Of a DNA stretch of 64,000 bases, positions 43,253 to 56,034 are shown piece by piece. The notes under the pieces were generated by a model that did not search any database, was not told where the DNA came from, and worked only from the letters and a program-made list of their open reading frames with translations. The position numbers and the translations under genes were made by a program. Each line of letters starts with the position of its first letter. Position 1 is the stretch's first letter. Origin of the DNA: Lantana camara (taxonomy: Eukaryota > Streptophyta > Magnoliopsida > Lamiales > Verbenaceae); contig CM074855.1 of the NCBI GenBank assembly GCA_037501455.1, positions 26,499,001 through 26,563,000 on the forward strand. The letters run 5' to 3'.

Positions 43253-46200
43253 GAGGGAATTAGGCCCCAAGGGACGCCAAACTCTTTTTTTAGGGATGTA
43301 ACCCTCAATTTTTTTTTTCCTTTATTTTTATCTTTATTATCTGATGTAGATCGAATTTGGATTTTTTATTTCTTTTTTTGTTTTCTTTTTTTATAATATC
43401 TCAAGAAACTCGTCGATATTCAAATTTCAGATTTAGATCTACTTCTCTCATTTTTACAATCTCTAATTCATCTTCTCTCTTTCTCTCTCTCGCCGCCCGC
43501 CTCCATCGTTTCCGATTCGTTCTCTGCAATCAAGTCGCCGATTCGTTCTCTGCAATGGTGTTAGAAGATCAAGAATTCTTATTCTCTTCCTTCTATTCTT
43601 CTTCTTTTTTTTTTCTTTTTTTTTCCTGAGATACTAGATACATTGAAGATTTCTGCCTGCATTTTTATTATCTACAACCGGTTCTGCAATCACGTTAGAA
43701 GATCAAGGATTTTTAACATCTTCTACTATTCTTCTATTGTTCTGCTCTTTTTTTTTTCAGATTTCTTCAAGAAAGAATGCTCGATTGCAGAAATTGTGCA
43801 CACGATTGAAGAAATCGCACACTCGATTTTTTCAATCGCGCACGCGATTTCATAAATTGAGCACTCGATTTTTGAAATCACATGGATTGCGCACGCAATT
43901 TTTGTAATCACGCACGCGATCGCAGAAATCGAGTGCGCAATCGCAGAAATCGCGCACTCAATTTCTTGAAGAAAAATGAATTAATGAAATAAAAGAAAAT
44001 AAATAAAAAATAAGTGATAAATGCAAATAAAGAAAAAAATTGAAAAGTAGATTTAAAGAATTCGTGATGGATAAAAATAATTAAAGAAAATAAAAGAAAA
44101 CAAAAGAAAAAAAAGAAAATAAAAGAAAAAAAGAAAAGAAAAAAAAATTGAGTGCGAGATCGCTCACTCGATTTGTACACGTGAAAAATAATTATATTTA
44201 ACATTTATTTTATTAGACAAAATTGAGAAAAGAGTTATGTACCCAATTCTTTTGAAACTATTGGTTAACTTACTAAAAAAAACACTTGGGTGTCCCTCAT
44301 AATGATATGCTTGGCAACAAAAGAATTCCTTTGCTGGGCCTAAGAGCCAGCTCGCGAGCATATTGGCTCGAGCTCTATGTCGAGCCCAACATTGTTTGGA
44401 CAAAAGTAGCCCAAAAAACCAAGCTTTATTCCGTCGCTGAAGACGTTGCCGCCGACAACCACATTGAAGACGCCGCTGCTGAAGATCCCTTGTTGTAAGT
44501 TTCATGATTGTATCTTCAAATTGTACTGAATGGGTGATGCTGTTTGTATCTGAAATGGATATACAGTGGAATTTCATAGATATTTTAATGGGTGTGGATG
44601 CTTTCGTGATGCTCCTGTTCTTGTTAGGTTTAATTTCAATGAAGTTTTTCTTTTTTTGGTTGGTATGCATGGCAAGGAGGCTTTTCGTTATGAGGGACAC
44701 CCAAGTGTTTTTTTAGTAAGTTAACCTCTAGTATCAAAAGAATTGGGTACATAATCTTTTTCTCAATTTTGTCTAATAAAATAAATGTTAAATATAATTA
44801 TTTTTCACGTGTACTAATCGAATGAGCGATCTCAGAAATTGCGCACTCGATTTTTTTTTTTTTCTTTTTTCTTTTATTTTCTTTTATTCCCTTTATTTTC
44901 TTTAATTATTTTTATTCATCACGATTTCTTTAAATCTACTTTTCAATTGTTTCTTTATTTTCATTTATCACTTTTTCTTATTTATTTATTTTCATTTATT
45001 TCATTTATTCATTTTTCTTCAAGTAATTGAGTGCACGATTTCTGCGATCGAGCACTCGATTTCTGCAATCGCGTGCGCGATTGCAGAAATCTCGAATCGC
45101 GTACTCAATTTGCGATTGAAAAAACGAGTGCGCGATTTCTTCAACCGCGTCCGCAATTTCTGCAATCGCGCACTCTTTCTTGAAGAAATCTGAAAAAAAA
45201 AAAATAAGTAGAACAATAGAAGAATAGTAGAAGATGTTAAAAATCCTTGATCTTCTAACGTGATTGCAGAACCGGTTGTACATAATAAAAATGCAGGCAG
45301 AAATCTTCAATGTATCTAGTATCTCAGGGAAAAAAAAGAAAAAAAAAAAAAGAGGTATAGAAAAAAAGAATAAGAATTCTTGATCTTCTAACATCATTGC
45401 AGAGAACGAATCGGCGACAATGATTGCAGAGTACGAATCAGAAACGATGGAGGCGGGAGGCGAGACAGAGAAAGAGAGAAGATGAATGAGAGAATGTAAA
45501 AATGAGAGAAGTAGATCTAGATCTGAAATTTGAATATCGGCGTGTTTCTCGAGATAATATAGAAAAAAAAACAGAAAAAGAAATAAAAAATTTACATTAG
45601 ATCCACATCAGATAACAAAGATAAAAATAAAGGGAAAAAAAACTGAGGGTTACATCCCTAAAAAAAGAGTTTGGCATCCCTTGGGGCCTAATTCCCTCGA
45701 GATAGTAACAGCTTAAAGATTTTCTACACAATGTCATATAATTGCTGTTGCATTTTTGGTGGCTGAGCTCATAATGTAAAACACCTATGAATAACTACAC
45801 AATCAATTTCCTGGGCAAAAAAATAAACTACGTCATTCCTATGAATCAAGCGCGACCCAGTGCACCTATTTTCCCATATAAGATAAATCTTGATTTATAG
45901 TTCTATCCTGTCGAAATCCCATTCCAAAACGAGGATTTTGTGGTTCTTCTACCTTTAATTCATCACCATCTTAAGTTTCTTGTTAAAGAATAGAATGTAT
46001 GTTCAGATTGTTTAAAAGTATGAAACCCACATAGTTTAAAATATAAATTCTAAACCTAAATCTCAAATTTCGCTCGTTACAAACCTAAAAGATTCACGTA
46101 CCAATAATATGAAATCTCTCTCTAGCCCGTTGGGCCCGGATAATCACTGGTGCTATATGACGGCGTGTTGATTCGGGCGGAGGCAAACGTACAGAGACGG

Positions 46201-46409
46201 TGATCGAACATCGTCAGTGGGCGAAGTTTCTTATTTTCAGACGTACTTGGAGAAAATCGTAGAAAACTAGAATCGCCCACGCGATTTCAAAAATCGAGTG
46301 CGCGATTTCTTCAATCGCGTGCGCAATTTCTGCAATTGCGCACTTTTTCTTGAAGAAATCTGAAAAAAAAAAAAAAAAAGCAGAACAATAGAAGAATAGT
46401 AGAAGATGT
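43253..46409. repeat. Fold-back palindrome 1
   Basis: The forward arm (43253-44302) repeats the first half of the array unit, then a near-palindrome cluster (43780-43970), an A-rich stretch, and ends ACACTTGGGTGTCCCTCATAA. After a 385-bp spacer the reverse arm (44688-46409) is its complement and extends through an inverted second half of the unit. I see no coding gene. Transcripts across it would form long double-stranded RNA. Confidence 0.88.
44303..44687. other. 385-bp palindrome spacer, copy 1
   Basis: Unique, GC-richer sequence between the arms. The plus strand reads TKLYSVAEDVAADNHIEDAA, then a donor-like TTGTT|GTAAGTTTC and, later, acceptor-like TACAG and TTGTTAG. It looks like a captured exon-intron piece of a host gene. 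I do not recognise the gene. Confidence 0.5.
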
Positions 46410-49400
46410 TCTGCAATCACGTTAGAAGATCAAGGATTTTTAACATATTCTACTATTCTTCTATTGTTCTGCTTTTTCAGATTTCTTCAAGAAAGAGTGC
46501 GCGATTGCTGAAATTGCGTACGCGATTTCAGAAATCGACACTCGATTTTTGAAATCGTGTGCGTGATTCTAGATTTCTGCGATGTTCTCCAAGTACGTCT
46601 AAAAGTGAGAAACTTTGCCCACTGATGATGTTTGATCACCGCCTCTGTACGTCTGTCTCCGCCCGAATCATCACGCCGTCATATAGCACCAGTGATTATT
46701 CGGGGCCAACGGGCTGGAGAGAGATTTCATATATTTCATATTTCTTTCTGAAATTTGCAGCGTTATTACAATTGGTACGTGAATCTTTTATGTTTCTAAC
46801 GAGCGAAATTCGAGATTTAGGTTTAGAATTTACATTTTAACCTATGTGGGTTTCATATTTTTAAACAATCTGAATATACATTCTATTCTTTAACAAGAAA
46901 CTTAAGATGGTGATGAATTAAAGGTAGAAAAACCACAAAATCCTCGTTTTGGAATGGGATTTCGACAGGATAGAACTATAAATCATACTCTACTTTAGTA
47001 GTTCGGTTGCATAAATTCATTTCTTTATGTATCTCTTGAATTTGACTGTGTGACATGATGGTTTAATTGATAGTTATGACCCAGGAAACTGATTGTGTAG
47101 TTATTCAGAGGTGTTTTACATTATGAGCTCAGCCACCAAAAATGCAACAGCAATTGTATGTCATTGTGTAGAAAATTTTTAGGCTGTTACTATCCCGAGG
47201 GAATTAGGCCCCAAGGGACGCCAAACTCTTTTTTTAGGGATGTAACCCTCAATTTTTTTTTTCCTTTATTTTTATCTTTATTATCTGATCTAGATCTAAT
47301 TTGGATTTTTTATTTCTCTTTTTGTTTTCTTTTTTTATATTATCTCTAGAAACTCGCCGATATTCAAATTTCAGATCTAGATCTACTTCTCTCATTTTTA
47401 CAATCTCTATTCTAATTCATCTTCTCTCTTTCTCTCTCTCGCCGCCCGCCTCCATCGTTTTCGATTCGTTCTCTGCAATCAAGTCGCCGATTCGTTCTCT
47501 GCAATGGTGTTAGAAGATCAAGAATTCTTATTCTCTTCCTTCTATTCTTCTTCTTTTTTTTTTCTTTTTCTTTTCCTGAGATACTAGATACATTGAAGAT
47601 TTCTGCCTGCATTTTTATTATCTACAACCGGTTCTGCAATCACGTTTGAAGATCAAGGATTTTTAAGATCTTCTACTATTCTTCTATTGTTCTGTTCTTT
47701 TTTTTTTTCAGATTTCTTCAAGAAAGAGTGCTCGTTTGCAAAAATTGCGCACGCGATACTCGATCTTTTCAATCGCACACACGATTTCATAAATCGAGCA
47801 CTCGATTTTTTAAATCGCATGGATCGCACACGCGATTTTTGTAATCACGCACGCGATTGCAGAAATCGAGTGCGCAATCGCAGAAATCACGCACTCAATT
47901 TCTTGAAGAAAAATGAATTAATGAAATAAAAGAAAATAAATAAAAAATAAGTGATAAATGCAAATAAAGAAAAAATTGAAAAGTAGATTTAAAGAATTCG
48001 TGATGGATAAAAATAATTAAAGAAAATAAAGAGAATAAAAGAAAATAAAAGAAAAAAAGAAAAGAAAAAAAATCGAGTGCGAGATCGCTCACTCGATTTG
48101 TACACGTGAAAAATAATTATATTTAACATTTATTTTATTAGACAAAATTGAGAAAAGAGTTATGTACCCAATTCTTTTGAAACTATGGGTTAACTTACTA
48201 AAAAAAACACTTGGGTGTCCCTCATAAAGATAAGCTTGGCAACAAAAGAATTCCTTTGTTGGGCCTAAGAGCCGGCTCGCGAGCATATTGGCTCGAGCTC
48301 TATGTCGAGCCCAACATTGTTTGGACAAAAGAAGCCCAAAAAACCAAGCTTTATTCCTTCGCTGAAGACGTTGCCGCCGACAACCACGTTGAAGACGCCG
48401 CAGCTGAAGATCCCTTGTTGTAAGTTTCATGATTGTATCTTCAAATTGTACTGAATGGGTGATGCTGTTTGTATCTGAAATGGATATGCAGTGGAATTTC
48501 ATAGATATTTTAATGGGTTTGGATGCTTTCGTGATGCTCCTGTTCTTGTTAGGTTTAATTTCAATGAAGTTTTTCTTTTTTTGGTTGGTATGCATGGCAA
48601 GGAGGCTTGTCGTTATGAGGGACACCCAAGTGTTTTTTTAGTAAGTTAACCTCTAGTATCAAAAGAATTGGGTACATAATCTTTTTCTCAGTTTTGTCTA
48701 ATAAAATAAATGTTAAATATAATTATTTTTCACGTGTACAAATCGAGTGAGCGATCTCAGAAATTGCGCACTCGATTTTTTTTCTTTTCTTTTTTCTTTT
48801 ATTTTCTTTATTCTCTTTAATTATTTTTATTCATCACGATTTCTTTAAATCTACTTTTCAATTGTTTCTTTATTTTCATTTATCACTTTTTCTTATTTAT
48901 TTATTTTCTTTTATTTCATTTATTCATTTTTCTTCAAGTAATTGAGTGCGCGATTTCTGCGATCGAGCACTCGATTTCTGCAATCGCGTGCGCGATCGCA
49001 GAAATCTAGAATCGCGCACTCAATTTGAGATTGAAAAAACGAGTGCGCGGTTTCTTCAACCGCGTCCGCAATTTCTTTAATCGCGCACTCTTTCTTGAAG
49101 AAATCTGAAAAAAAAAAAAAAAAAAAAAAAGTAGAACAATAGAAGAATCGTAGAAGGTGTTAAAAATCCTTGATCTTCTAACGTGATTTTAGAACCGGTT
49201 GTACATAATAAAAATGCAGGCAGAAATCTTCAATGTATCTAGTATCTCAGGAAAAAAAAAAGAAAAAAAAAAAGAAGAATGGAAGAAGAGAATAAGAATT
49301 CTTGATCTTCTAATATCATTGCAGAGAACGAATCGGCGACGATGATTACAGAGAATGAATCGAAAACGATGGAGGAGGGCGGCGAGAGAGAGAAAGAGAG

Positions 49401-50469
49401 AAGATGAATGAGAGAATGTAAAAATTAGAGAAGTAGATCTAGATCTGAAATTTGAATATCGGCTTGTTTCTCGAGATAATATAGAAAAAAAAATAGAAAA
49501 AGAAATAAAAAATCCACATTAGATCCACATCAGATAATAAAGATAAAAATAAAGGGAAAAAACTGAGGGTTACATCCCTAAAAAAAAGAGTTTGGCGTCC
49601 CTTAGGACCTAATTCCCTCGGGATAGTAACAGCTTAAAGATTTTCTACACAATGACATATAATTGATGTTGCATTTTTTGTGGCTGAGCTCATAACGTAA
49701 AACACCTATGAATAACTACACAATCAATTTCCTGGGTAAAAAAATAAACTACGTCATTCCTATGAATCAAGCGCGACCCAGTGCACCTATTTTCCCATAT
49801 AAGATAAATCTTGATCAAGGTGATATAGCTGTTCCCTTAACTATCAATTAAACCATCACGTCACACAGTCATATTCAAGAGATACATAAAGAAATGAATT
49901 TATGCAACCGAACTGCTAGAGTATGATTTATAGTTCTATCCTGTCGAAATCCCATTCCAAAACGAGGATTTTGTGGTTCTTCTACCTTTAATTCATCACC
50001 ATCTTAAGTTTCTTGTTAAAGAATAGGATGTATGTTCAGATTGTTTAAAAATATGAAACCCACATAGGTTAAAATGTAAATTCTAAACCTAAATCTCAAA
50101 TTTCGCTGGTTAGAAACATAAAAGATTCACGTACCAATAGTAATAACGCAGCAAATTTCAGAAAGGAATATGAAATCTCTCTCTAGCCCGTTGGGCCCGG
50201 ATAATCACTGGTGCTATATGACGGCGTGATGATTCGGGCGGAGGCAAACGTACAGAGGCGGTGATCGAACATCGTCAGTGGGCGAAGTTTCTTATTTTCA
50301 AATGTACTTGGAGAAAATCGCAGAAAACTAGAATCGCGCACGCGATTTCAAAAATCGAGTGCGCGATTTCTTCAATCGCGTGCGCAATTTCTGTAATTGC
50401 GCACTCTTTCTTGAAGAAATTTGAAAAAAAAAAAAAAAAAGCAGAACAATAGAAGAATAGTAGAAGATG
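46410..50469. repeat. Fold-back palindrome 2
   Basis: Starts at a head-to-head junction where the complement TAGTAGAAGATGTT meets forward CTGCAATCACG. The forward arm runs to 48227 and the reverse arm from 48613 to the next junction at about 50469. The forward arm has a shortened unit (GATAGTTATGACCCAGG), while the reverse arm is of type B. The core lies about 3.9 kb from the first. Confidence 0.87.
48228..48612. other. 385-bp palindrome spacer, copy 2
   Basis: Same length and nearly the same sequence as copy 1, with the same exon-like stretch (AEDVAADNHVEDAAAEDPLL) and GTAAGT donor-like site. Equal length in all three copies indicates amplification of one ancestral palindrome. Confidence 0.55.
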
Positions 50470-52344
50470 TTCTGCAATCACGTTAGAAGATCAAGGATTT
50501 TTAACATATTCTACTATTCTTCTATTGTTCTGCTTTTTCAGATTTCTTCAAAAAAGAGTGCGCGATTGCTGAAATTGAACACGCGGTTGAAGAAATCGCG
50601 CACTCAATTTTTTCAATCACGCACGCGATTTGCAGAAATTGCGCACGCGATTTCAGAAATCGACACTCGATTTTTGAAATCGCGTGCGCGATTCTAGATT
50701 TCTGCGATGTTCTCCAAGTACGTCTAAAAGTGAGAAACTTTGCCCTCTGATGATGTTCGATCACCGCCTCTGTACGTCTGTCTCCGCCCGAATCATCATG
50801 CCGTCATATAGCACCAGTGATTATCCGGGGCCAACGGGCTGGAGAGAGATTTCATATTCCTTTATAAAATTTGCTGCGTTATTACTATTGGTACGTGAAT
50901 CTTTTATGTTTCTAACGAGCGAAATTCGAGATTTAGGTTTAGAATTTACATTTTAACCTATGTGGGTTTCATATTTTTAAACAATCTGAACATACATTCT
51001 ATTCTTTAACAAGAAACTTAAGATGGTGATGAATTAAAGGTAGAAGAACCACAAAATCCTCATTTTGGAATGGGATTTCGACTGGATAGAACTATAAATC
51101 ATACTCTACTTTAGTAGTTCGGTTGCATAAATTCATTTCTTTATGTATCTCTTGAATTTGACTGTGTGACATGATGGTTTAATTCATAGTTATGACCCAG
51201 GAAACTGATTGTGTAGTTATTCAGAGGTGTTTTACATTATGAGCTCAGCCACCAAAAATGCAACAACAATTGTATGTCATTGTGTAGAAAATTTTTAAGC
51301 TGTTACTATCCCGAGGGAATTAGGCCCCAAGGGACGCCAAACTCTTTTTTTAGGGATGTAACCCTCAATTTTTTTTTCCTTTATTTTTATCTTTATTATC
51401 TGATCTAGATCTAATTTGGATTGTTTATTTCTTTTTTTGTTTTCTTTTTTTATATTATCTCTAGAAACTCGCCGATATTCAAATTTCAGATCTAGATCTA
51501 CTTCTCTCATTTTTACAATCTCAATTCTAATTCATCTTCTCTCTTTCTCTCTCTCGCCGCCCGCCTCCATCGTTTCCGATTCGTTCTCTGCAATCAAGTC
51601 GCCGATTCGTTCTCTGCAATGGTGTTAGAAGATCAAGAATTCTTATTCTCTTCCTTCTATTCTTCTTCTTTTTTTTTTTTCTTTTTTTTCCTGAGATACT
51701 AGATACAATGAAGATTTCTCCCTGCATTTTTATTATCTACAACCAGTTCTGCAATCACGTTTGAAGATCAAGGATTTTTAAGATCTTCTACTATTCTTCT
51801 ATTGTTCTGTTCTTTTTTTTTTTTTTTTCAGATTTCTTCAAGAAAGAGTGCTCGTTTGCAGAAATTGCGCACGCGATACTCGATCTTTTCAATCGCACAC
51901 GCGATTTCATAAATCGAACACTCATTTTTGAAATCGCATGGATTGCGCACGCGATTTTTGTAATCACGCACGCGATTGCAGAAATCGAGTGCGCAATCGC
52001 AGAAATCACGCACGCAATTTCTTGAAGAAAAATGAATTAATGAAATAAAAGAAAATAAATAAAAAATAAGTGATAAATGCAAATAAAGAAAAAATTGAAA
52101 AGTAGATTTAAAGAATTTGTGATGGATAAAAATAATTAAAGAAAATAAAGAGAATAAAAAAAAATAAAAGAAAAAAAGAAAAGAAAAAAAATCGAGTGCG
52201 ATATCGCTCACTCGATTTGTACACGTGAAAAATAATTATATTTAACATTTATTTTATTAGACAAAATTGAGAAAAGAGTTATGTACCCAATTCTTTTGAA
52301 ACTATGGGTTAACTTACTAAAAAAAACACTTGGGTGTCCCTCAT

Positions 52345-55300
52345 TGTAGCACCCGCGACGAGAGCACCACATCCCCCGCACTATGAGTTCAGTCCACATA
52401 TGAAATGGAATGATCCATACATGAACTAAACTCACAGCGAACGGAAGACAATGAAAAAGACAGTCCTAGCTAGGCGGAATCTAACCCTGAAACGATCAAC
52501 AGTGACCACAATGCGGAAGTAAAGCAATTATCTATTCAATATCAATAAAATGAATGCAAGTTCAAGGAAAGTAAATACGGGTTCTACTAATTCAATGAAC
52601 CTGTCCTAACCTGTCCCGAATCAATTCAATACAATAACATAAAACGGGTTCAACTAAAGCCCTAGAACCTGTCCCGAGTTCAATTTAATTCAGTAAGTAG
52701 CATACTAATCCAATAGCAAGTTCAATACAGTAATTAAAATACAATATGCAGTGAGTGTAAGTGATGAGACTGGAACAAGACTCGAAAGGAAGGACAAGAC
52801 ACAACTCTGACTCCCGCCTAGCACACCACCTGTAAAACTGAAAACTGAGGTGTCAGTCTCCACAAGACTGAGCGAGGGGCATAATAATATATAAGCGCAG
52901 ATAACATGCAAGTCATAACCTCGGGTAAGGTTTTATAACAGAACAAAACAGGTTCAATAATACTTAGAACTCGCCCAAGATTACAACTATCAGATTAGAC
53001 ACTTCAATCAATTTCAATCAATCAACCAGTGGCCCGGCGAGTGAGGGCAATCTCCAACCTTACTCCGACAGTGTACAATAATTCAATTATTAAGTGATTA
53101 GGTGATCAAACAATCTATTTACAGTGCACAATTAGCAGTTTCAATCCAACCTTCTTCCTCCGGGTGATGGGGGAATGCAAGGCCCCGCCATCCAATCAAT
53201 CTGGGCAGAGGGTGCATGATTCCCTAAGCCCGGAACTCCTTCCCCGCCCTAATCTCCTAGGGGGTTCAGGGGTCATCCCAATTTGGTGAGGATAGCTCCC
53301 GAGTTACCCGTCAGCCCATGCTTTCCCGGTTGGCTCGAGTCACTACCCTCGGGCCCACAGTGCAATACAATACTCGCCCAATCCATCAATCAATCAATAC
53401 AGTACAATTCAATAGATCAGTGGAAAATCAATAGAGTTTAGAAAACTATAGATATATAGATACCTTTTGGCCGAAAGTTCACGTAAGGGTTGTAATGGTT
53501 CTATGTATCTAGAAATTAAACCTCACCTGGAATACCACGAGACAAGAACAACAATAAGAGCACTACGGTTGCCTATTCGATCCAGAAGTCTCCACCCTGG
53601 AGAAGAACTGTACAATAAAGGGAACAATGTGTACCAGTGAGAGGAGACTCAATATGAACCAAATAAGACGCACGGCAATGTTCATGAAATGGTATCAATA
53701 AGTTATGCAATAATCCAATATATAATAAATTACAAAAGTCATGTAATGTTCGGGTGTACATTCAAGTTTCCAAATAACAATTAAACATATAATTAAAGCT
53801 ACATGTATGATTCATGAACGTTAAGTTCATATTTCAAATTAATTAAGAATTTGGAATAATTATGCCCACTCATATATATTCAAACAATTCTCAATTAAAT
53901 CAATTAAGACAAGTAATCAACATGAAACGAGGTCCATAAAATCAATGAGTTAAGAATTCGAGTTTTCATATATCATAGATCATTTAATACATGCTTTCGT
54001 ACACATTGGAATTCATATTGATCGACAAATCAAGCAATTGACAATTTATTGCAATTAAAACAATTAATTTCAATTAAATAGAAATACACAAAATAAATCA
54101 CAATAAATCAACCGGGCATCCGATTGACGAACGGAAAGCGGTGATAGACTCACCACGACGAAAGGAACACAATGTCCGGAAGTCACCGGAATGCCGCTAC
54201 CGGAGCCGCCGGAACAGTCACCGGTGGCCACCGGAATACCGTCTCCGGTGGTCGGAAAAAACCCCGGAAGGACAGGAATGTACGTCTCGGCCTGCTCAAC
54301 AAAAACCCTCAATCAATTTCAGAAAATGCCAAACACGCCGGACTTCGTTGACGAAAAACCGAACTTAAATCCTAGTACAAAAACTGAAATTAAACGTAAA
54401 TCGTAAAACCAAAATGAAATCCGAGCATACCGTTGGAAAGCTTGTAACAAGCCCTACGAAAGCCCCAAGTCAAATCGCCAGAAAAATCGCCGGAACAGTA
54501 ACCGGTCCAGGCCCGGTCCGCCACCGGTCCGCCGCCGTCGGCCGGTTCTCTGACCGCCACCACCACGAATAGCTCGGACTCGTCAACATGAGCAACTTTT
54601 GTGAAGGGAGCACCACCGAAATCGGCCGGAAAATGGCCGAACCGCCGCCCCCCAAGCTGCGCCACTGCATCACCGCCGGAACCACCACCTACGCCGCGAT
54701 TCGGGTAAAACGAAGGCCGGAAATGGAACGGGAAGGTCCAAAAACGTGGGGTTGGGTGGTTGTTGGCCGGCGAGGGTCGCCGGAACGCCGCCGGCGTGGA
54801 GGTGGCGCAACCCGCCACCGTCGGACCACCGCTGCTCCACCGCTGGTCACTTTCAGGCCACGAAACTGGTACGGTTGTGACGGGCTCGTCGAGCTGATGA
54901 ACATGGACTATTGGATCGTCGAATTCCGTCGAGAAACGAGGGAGAACGAGCATGTGTGTGTAAACACACCTCCACTGTGTGTGAATAGTGCCTATCGCTG
55001 GAGGAAGACGATGGCTGGAGCAGATCTGATTTTGGCATGCAAAACGAGGAGATCCGAGTATATATCTCGGGTCTTCGTACGCAAAAGCAATCGGAAGGAC
55101 GGGCTAACGAAGTTAGAATGGGGCAAACTTAGAGTCTACGGACTCGTCTCGATGCCCCGGACGCAAAGGAGGGGTCAAAGAAGTCAAAATCTCTACCAAA
55201 CGAGAAGTGACCGGAAAACCCCCCCTAAAAGAAGAAAAAATACAAAAAGGGCCCTAACTCTAAAAGAGTTCAAAAGTGGCCCACACAACGCAACAATCAC

Positions 55301-55370
55301 ATAATTAAACATATAATTAAAAAGGTTGAAAGGTGACGTACCTTATTTATCGGATGAGCGGGGCGTTACA
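52345..55370 (-). repeat. 3' LTR of the non-coding retrotransposon
   Basis: 3026 bp. It contains GC-rich CCGGAA/CGCCGG segments around 54170-54800. Its open frames (for example about 238 codons at 54588-55304) recur at the same place in the other LTR simply because the LTRs are copies; I see no known domain in them. Confidence 0.92.
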
Positions 55371-55386
55371 ATCTTCCCTCCTTCAA
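55371..55386 (-). promoter_or_regulatory. Polypurine tract
   Basis: On the minus strand TTGAAGGAGGGAAGAT lies directly before the LTR start TGTAACG. Plus-strand DNA synthesis would start here. Confidence 0.75.
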
Positions 55387-55651
55387 AAGGACCTGTCCTC
55401 AGGTCCTACTGCTAGACCGAAAAGGTTTCAAACTGAAATGTATCGATCTGTTTCCCGAAATTACGTAGCATCTTAGCCCTGGTTGTGAAGTTTACTCCCC
55501 TTATTTGTATCAACCCCTTCAGAGTCTGGTAGTCACAAAGATCTGCTCGAACACTTGGCCGTTAATCACTTCAAAACTCGTTCGACTGCTACTAGTCCAT
55601 TGCCTCGTCACTTGTTATCCGTTGTCTGTCCAGGCGTAACGCAAACACGAC

Positions 55652-56034
55652 AAACAAGAGAGAATCCCATCTCTCTACATACAAGTGAGGAAACCCCGTC
55701 CCTCAGCACCCACAAAAGAGAAAACCCCGTCTCTCGGGCATAGAATTGAGAGAACCCCATCTCTCAAACACAGAATTGAGAGAACCCCATCTCCCAGCCT
55801 AAGTCTGTCAGATTCCACATCCTTCCAGACATTCTAGTTTGAGAAAATCCAGTATTTCTCAAACTCCTAAATTCAAGAGAATCCAACATCCCTCGAATAC
55901 CTAAGTACAAGAGAATCCAGCATCTCTCGTGCACAGAAAACAGAAAGAATCCAGCATCTTTCTGACACACAAACAGGGAGAATCCACATCTTCCTGGCAC
56001 GTAATCAGAGAGAATCAAATCTCCCTTCCACTCA
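55652..56034. repeat. Array of about 12 short hairpin repeats (28-34 bp)
   Basis: Each unit is stem - loop AATCC(N)CAT or AACCCCAT - complementary stem. Examples: TTGAGAGA...TCTCTCAA (55746-55768), GTTTGAGAAA...TTTCTCAAAC (55837-55864), CAGAAAGA...TCTTTCTG (55940-55963), CAGGGAGA...TCTTCCTG (55974-55996), GTCTG...CAGAC (55803-55830). Stem sequences differ between units, but both sides change together, while the loop stays nearly constant. Confidence 0.8.

Noticed and set aside
54588..55304. Open frame of 238 codons in each long LTR (also 61071-61787)
   Set aside because: It lies in GC-rich LTR DNA, runs antisense to the element, has no domain I recognise, and is present twice only because the LTRs are copies.
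55652..56034. CRISPR-like look of the regularly spaced repeats
   Set aside because: This is plant nuclear DNA inside a retrotransposon. The units are hairpins placed end to end, with no unique spacers and no cas genes.
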